Assembly: GCA_002293705.1 (NCBI GenBank)
Contig: DBDT01000041.1
Location: 1-16,785 of the forward strand
DNA: 16,785 bases
Source of the DNA: Candidatus Woesebacteria bacterium UBA925
GTDB lineage: Bacteria > Patescibacteriota > Microgenomatia > UBA8517
Direction of reading: 5' to 3'
In this document: positions 13,781 to 16,785 of the stretch, piece after piece
Layout: each line of letters opens with the position of its first letter
Position numbering within the stretch: position 1 is the stretch's first letter
Made by a program: the position numbers and the translations under genes
Notes under the pieces: model-generated
Databases searched by the model: none
The model's input: only the letters and a program-made list of their open reading frames with translations
Told to the model about the DNA's origin: nothing

Positions 13781-15409
13781 TTAATAATCCATACCAGCAC
13801 CATGGTCATGGGAGTGAGCTGGCTCTTTCTTCTCAGGAATTTCAGTGATCAACGCCTCTGTGGTTAGTACCATCATTGCAACACTTGATGCATTTTGAAG
13901 ACCACTTCTTGTAACCTTTAGTGGGTCCAATAGTCCAAACTTAACCATTGAGCCAAACTCACCTGTTAATACGTTGTATCCGTAATCTGCTGACTTGTTC
14001 TCTTCAATCTTTCTTAATATATAACCTGCATCTTCACCTGCATTTATTGATAGCCATCTGACCGGCATTTCAAGACTCTCTGCGATTATATCAATTCCAA
14101 TTTGCTCATCTTTGTTGGATGATGTAACTTTTTCGAGTACTTTCTTGGCCCGAAGCAGAGCAACTCCTCCTCCTGGAAGAACCCCTTCTTCAATAGCTGC
14201 CTTGGTAGCCCCTACAGCATCTTTTACTCTTTCTTTCTTGTCGTTAAGCTCAACCTCAGTAGCAGCTCCAACATTGATTACAGCAACACCACCTGCAAGC
14301 TTAGCTAGTCTTTCAGATAGTTTTTCGCGATCAAAGTCAGAGGTGGCGTCTTCGATTTGCCTTCTGAGCATCGACACCCTTGCTTCAATTTCGCTTGATT
14401 CGCCTTTACCGCCAATTATTCTGGTTGAGTCCTTGTCGCTCCAAACTTTTTCTGCTCTTCCAAGGTCAGTCACCTCAACGTTTTCAAAGCTTCGACCAGT
14501 GTCTTCTGATATCAATGCTCCACCGGTTAATGTGGCGATATCAGAAAGCATCTCTTTCCTACGATCTCCAAATCCAGGGGCTTTAATAGCCAAGACATTG
14601 AAACTTCCTCGGAGTTTATTGACAACCAGTGTTGCCAAGGCCTCTCCATCAATGTCTTCAGCGATGATCACCAAAGTTTTACTGACTTTTATAAATTTCT
14701 CTAAAAATGGAAGCAGATCTTGAACAGAACTTATCTTTTTGTCTGTTATCAAGATGTAAGGATCATTCATTTCAGCTTCCATGCGATCTGCATTGGTTAC
14801 AAAGTAAGGAGACACGTAACCACGATCAAACTCCATACCTTCTTTGTACTCAATTTCAATCTCAAACCCTTTTCCCTCTTCAACAGTGACAACACCATCA
14901 CGACCCACTTTCTCAAGTGCCTCAGCAATTTTTCGACCAATGAGCTCGTCTCCTGCAGACACTATAGCCACTTGAGCAATTTCTTCATTGGTCTTAATAG
15001 GAGTTGCCATTCTTTTGAGCTCCTCAACTACTGCAGCTGTTGCCATCTCCATGCCTTTTTTAACAATCATTGGATTAGCCCCGGCTGAGATTGACTTCAT
15101 TCCAGCGCGACTCATGGAGGCGGCAAGTAGAGTAGAGGTGGTTGTTCCATCCCCTGCTGCATCATTGGTCTTGCTTGAGGCTTCTTTAACAATCTGTGCA
15201 CCCATGTTTTCAAATGGATCAGGTAGCTCAATTTCTTTGGCCACTGATACTCCATCATGAATAACAGCAGGACCTCCCCATTTTTTATCAATAGCCACAT
15301 TACGACCCTTAGGTCCAAGAGTGGTCACAACAGCTGAGGCTACTGCATCTATTCCTTTGAGAAGAGCTTTTCTTGCTTCTTCTCCGTATTTAATTTGTTT
15401 TGCTGCCAT
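13781..15409 (-). CDS. groEL: Chaperonin GroEL (60 kDa)
   Basis: A 542-residue group I chaperonin subunit that forms the double-ring folding chamber in the cytoplasm and works with GroES. It begins MAAKQIKYGEEAR and is collinear with the family: TTLGPKGRNVAIDKKWG, the ATP-site loop NDAAGDGTTTSTLLA, the apical domain with AIKAPGFGDRRKEML, and the late AAIEEGVLPGGGVALLRA and SINAGEDAGYIL segments. Length is normal. The C-terminal tail is EPAHSHDHGAGMDY, with three His, instead of the usual GGM repeats. It follows groES by 48 bases in one operon; the spacer is very A/T-rich and contains no Shine-Dalgarno. Expression would be governed by the CIRCE-like site ahead of groES. A strong hairpin terminator lies downstream. 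Confidence 0.98.
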   Translation of the reverse strand: MAAKQIKYGEEARKALLKGIDAVASAVVTTLGPKGRNVAIDKKWGGPAVIHDGVSVAKEIELPDPFENMGAQIVKEASSKTNDAAGDGTTTSTLLAASMSRAGMKSISAGANPMIVKKGMEMATAAVVEELKRMATPIKTNEEIAQVAIVSAGDELIGRKIAEALEKVGRDGVVTVEEGKGFEIEIEYKEGMEFDRGYVSPYFVTNADRMEAEMNDPYILITDKKISSVQDLLPFLEKFIKVSKTLVIIAEDIDGEALATLVVNKLRGSFNVLAIKAPGFGDRRKEMLSDIATLTGGALISEDTGRSFENVEVTDLGRAEKVWSDKDSTRIIGGKGESSEIEARVSMLRRQIEDATSDFDREKLSERLAKLAGGVAVINVGAATEVELNDKKERVKDAVGATKAAIEEGVLPGGGVALLRAKKVLEKVTSSNKDEQIGIDIIAESLEMPVRWLSINAGEDAGYILRKIEENKSADYGYNVLTGEFGSMVKFGLLDPLKVTRSGLQNASSVAMMVLTTEALITEIPEKKEPAHSHDHGAGMDY

Positions 15410-15457
15410 ATTATTTATTTTTTAGATTTTTTATTTTATTGCTTTGATTCAACCAAA

Positions 15458-15769
15458 CTATTTCGCAACAACTGCCAGGATATCATCAAATTTAATAAAC
15501 ATGTATTCAACTCCTGATATCTTAACTTCATTACCTCCCCATTTTTTGTAGATAACGCTATCTCCTTTTTTAGCAGGAGATGTTTTTTTCGCCCCTGAAT
15601 CAAGTAGATCATCGGCTCCAACTGCAATCACAACTCCTTGTTGAGGCTTGTCAGAAGAAGAATCAGGAAGATAAATTCCAGATGCAGTTTGGGTCTGCTT
15701 CTCCATTGGAGAAACAATTAGATAGCCTGCTGCCGGATGAAGTTTTGAGACATCTACATTTACACTCAT
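15458..15769 (-). CDS. groES: Co-chaperonin GroES (10 kDa)
   Basis: A 103-residue co-chaperonin that caps the GroEL ring. LHPAAGYLIVSPMEKQTQTASGIYLPDSSSDKPQQGVVIAVG matches the family, with the mobile loop around residues 22-40 and the hydrophobic SGIYLP contact to GroEL. The C-terminal EYMFIKFDDILAVVAK is also typical. ATG 15769 is the natural start and has no Shine-Dalgarno; the predicted 5' leader is only about ten bases. It is the first gene of a groES-groEL operon under a promoter overlapped by a CIRCE-like operator. Confidence 0.97.
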   Translation of the reverse strand: MSVNVDVSKLHPAAGYLIVSPMEKQTQTASGIYLPDSSSDKPQQGVVIAVGADDLLDSGAKKTSPAKKGDSVIYKKWGGNEVKISGVEYMFIKFDDILAVVAK

Positions 15770-15785
15770 ATTTGATTACATTGTT

Positions 15786-15814
15786 AATATAAAAAGAGAG
15801 TTGGCACTTGTCAA
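15786..15814 (-). promoter_or_regulatory. groESL promoter
   Basis: On the minus strand TTGACA (15809-15814), a 17-base spacer and TATATT (15786-15791) form a near-consensus promoter. The transcript would start near 15779, giving a leader of about ten bases to ATG 15769. The -35 lies inside the CIRCE-like element. Confidence 0.75.
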
Positions 15815-15827
15815 CTGGCAATGCTAA
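15801..15827 (-). promoter_or_regulatory. CIRCE-like HrcA operator of groESL
   Basis: On the minus strand TTAGCATTG-N9-AAGTGCCAA has the 9-9-9 layout of CIRCE, with 7 of 9 consensus bases in each half. It covers the -35 box, so a bound HrcA would block polymerase. It is the partner of the site ahead of hsp20. Confidence 0.75.
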
Positions 15828-15934
15828 CAACAGATTGCTTATTGGAAATGCATGTAATAGATTTTGTTGCCTGACAGGATTTCCAGCGCACCAAGCTAAG
15901 CAGAATATTGAGAAGACAACACACTTTCTACAAC

Positions 15935-16766
15935 CTACTCTGCAATAATCCTTGCAAGGTGCTTGCCGTATTCATCTTCAGTGGTCATTTTCCTGAAGTT
16001 AAAGCTGTCTCCAATTGTCATCCAGTAAATAGGAGGCAAGTCGGTGTCCACAACAATCACCTCTTCAATGTCTTGGTCATTAATTTTTCTAAATGTAACT
16101 TCTTTTCCAGAAAATTCTGACATAGCCCTAGCTATGACTCTTTGTGACACTTGGTATACACCATCTTCTGTACTTGGATTTAAGTACTGACTCCACTCTT
16201 TTGGACCGTAAGAAACCAACTTACCATCAAGAATCTTGAACCTGCTACCTGGGTACACCACCTCTGCCCGGGGATAGGCTAGACCATCAAAGTGGTCAAG
16301 AGTGGGCATACAATCGACCAGATCAACCTTAAAATTGTACTGAAAATCACTAGCTCTACCCCAATCAAGATACGACCCTATTATTCCACAATACAGCCCA
16401 TCTCCATGAAACCCCCCGTAAGGCTCAAAAAATGTTGCATCGATTTTATCAGACCTGTCTGGCCTTGTTCTGTGTGTAGCAGATAGTGTGTAGTTGGAGA
16501 TGTCTTTGCATTCATGAAGTATTTGCCTTGTTAGTTCAAACAACCTGTCTTCAATCCCTTCTTGGTTAACCACTTGGACCCCAGTCAGCCCTCTAATCTC
16601 TTCCTGCATCTTATTTATCCTAAACAGAGCAGTGGTAAGTCTAATTGAGTCCAAGTTAAGCTCTTTTCCTTGTGCGCGAGACCACTCTTCTAAATCATTA
16701 GCTAAGTCAGGATCAGCCTCTCTCCCAGTTAGCCTAATATCGCTTAAAAACTCCTCACCCTTTAAC
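15935..16766 (-). CDS. Unrecognised protein, C-terminal part (5' truncated by contig end)
   Basis: The last 277 or so residues of a soluble protein; the apparent MCIRD start is adapter. No signal peptide or membrane helix is seen in the part present. The first third is helical and charged (EEWSRAQGKELNLDSIRL, INKMQEEIRGLTG). The middle is rich in aromatic and acidic residues (FFEPYGGFHGDGLYCGIIGSYLDWG) with several Asp, His and Cys (DLVDCMPTLDHFDGL). The end reads DTDLPPIYWMTIGDSFNFRK. I do not recognise a family. It lies upstream of groES on the same strand, 165 bases away; the groESL promoter lies between, so co-transcription is not required. Confidence 0.7.
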
Positions 16767-16785
16767 CTGTCTCTTATACACATCT
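16767..16785 (-). other. Nextera/Tn5 mosaic-end adapter (sequencing artefact)
   Basis: The last 19 bases, CTGTCTCTTATACACATCT, are the reverse complement of the adapter at base 1. They are not genomic and create the false MCIRDR N-terminus on the minus strand. Confidence 0.97.

Noticed and set aside
14112..14723. 203-codon open frame antisense to groEL
   Set aside because: It lies wholly inside the clearly coding groEL, is low-complexity Ser/Thr/Pro text, and has no promoter or start signal; it is a shadow frame.
1..16785. CRISPR array, insertion sequence, prophage or defence island
   Set aside because: No direct-repeat array, transposase, integrase or defence gene was found; the AAA_14/DUF4143 ATPase alone is not enough to call a mobile or defence unit.

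Overview
The window looks like a contig from a member of the Candidate Phyla Radiation (Patescibacteria), most likely a Microgenomates-type lineage. The basis is inference from gene style: AT-rich compact DNA, a MraY/WecA-like protein with the degenerate active site I associate with this group, an AAA_14/DUF4143 ATPase, short PEGA and LytR_C envelope proteins, a DprA without an N-terminal extension, and few Shine-Dalgarno sites. No rRNA gene is present, so the assignment cannot be fixed here. Both ends are the 19-base Nextera/Tn5 mosaic-end adapter (1-19 and 16767-16785), so both terminal genes are truncated and their apparent MCIRD... N-termini are artefacts.

Layout. 20-4585 (+) is a tight envelope-glycan operon: the C-terminal part of a membrane GT2 glycosyltransferase, a GT39-like (GT-C) transferase, a small DUF1648-like membrane protein, a MraY/WecA-like protein lacking expected catalytic acids, and a UbiA-family enzyme resembling decaprenyl-phosphate 5-phosphoribosyltransferase. 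4592-5404 (-) is a PEGA/SH3-like membrane-anchored protein. 5553-5948 (+) is an Hsp20 chaperone behind a sigma70 promoter and a CIRCE-like operator. 6011-6670 (-) is a VTT/DedA-like membrane protein, 6705-6779 (+) tRNA-Cys, 6792-7697 (-) GalU, 7762-8016 (+) a four-CxxC zinc-ribbon protein, 8013-8888 (-) DprA, 8945-10738 (+) oligoendopeptidase F, 10833-11528 (+) an M23 (LytM) peptidase, 11536-12276 (-) a LytR_C protein, 12329-13510 (-) an AAA_14/DUF4143 ATPase with a palindromic promoter, 13781-15769 (-) the groES-groEL operon with its own CIRCE-like site, and 15935-16766 (-) the C-terminal part of an unrecognised protein.

How it fits together. The left operon, GalU, the M23 peptidase, LytR_C and PEGA proteins point to surface polysaccharide and cell-wall work. 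The UbiA enzyme plus a GT-C transferase suggests a polyprenyl-phosphate pentose donor route like that of actinobacterial arabinan synthesis. hsp20 and groESL appear to be one HrcA-type heat-shock regulon. The most interesting non-gene signal is that at least six transcription units have a -10 box only 5-7 nt before the start codon, which predicts leaderless mRNAs, while the hsp20 and M23 units have longer leaders. No CRISPR array, insertion sequence or phage module is visible, and no intergenic stretch exceeds 300 bases.
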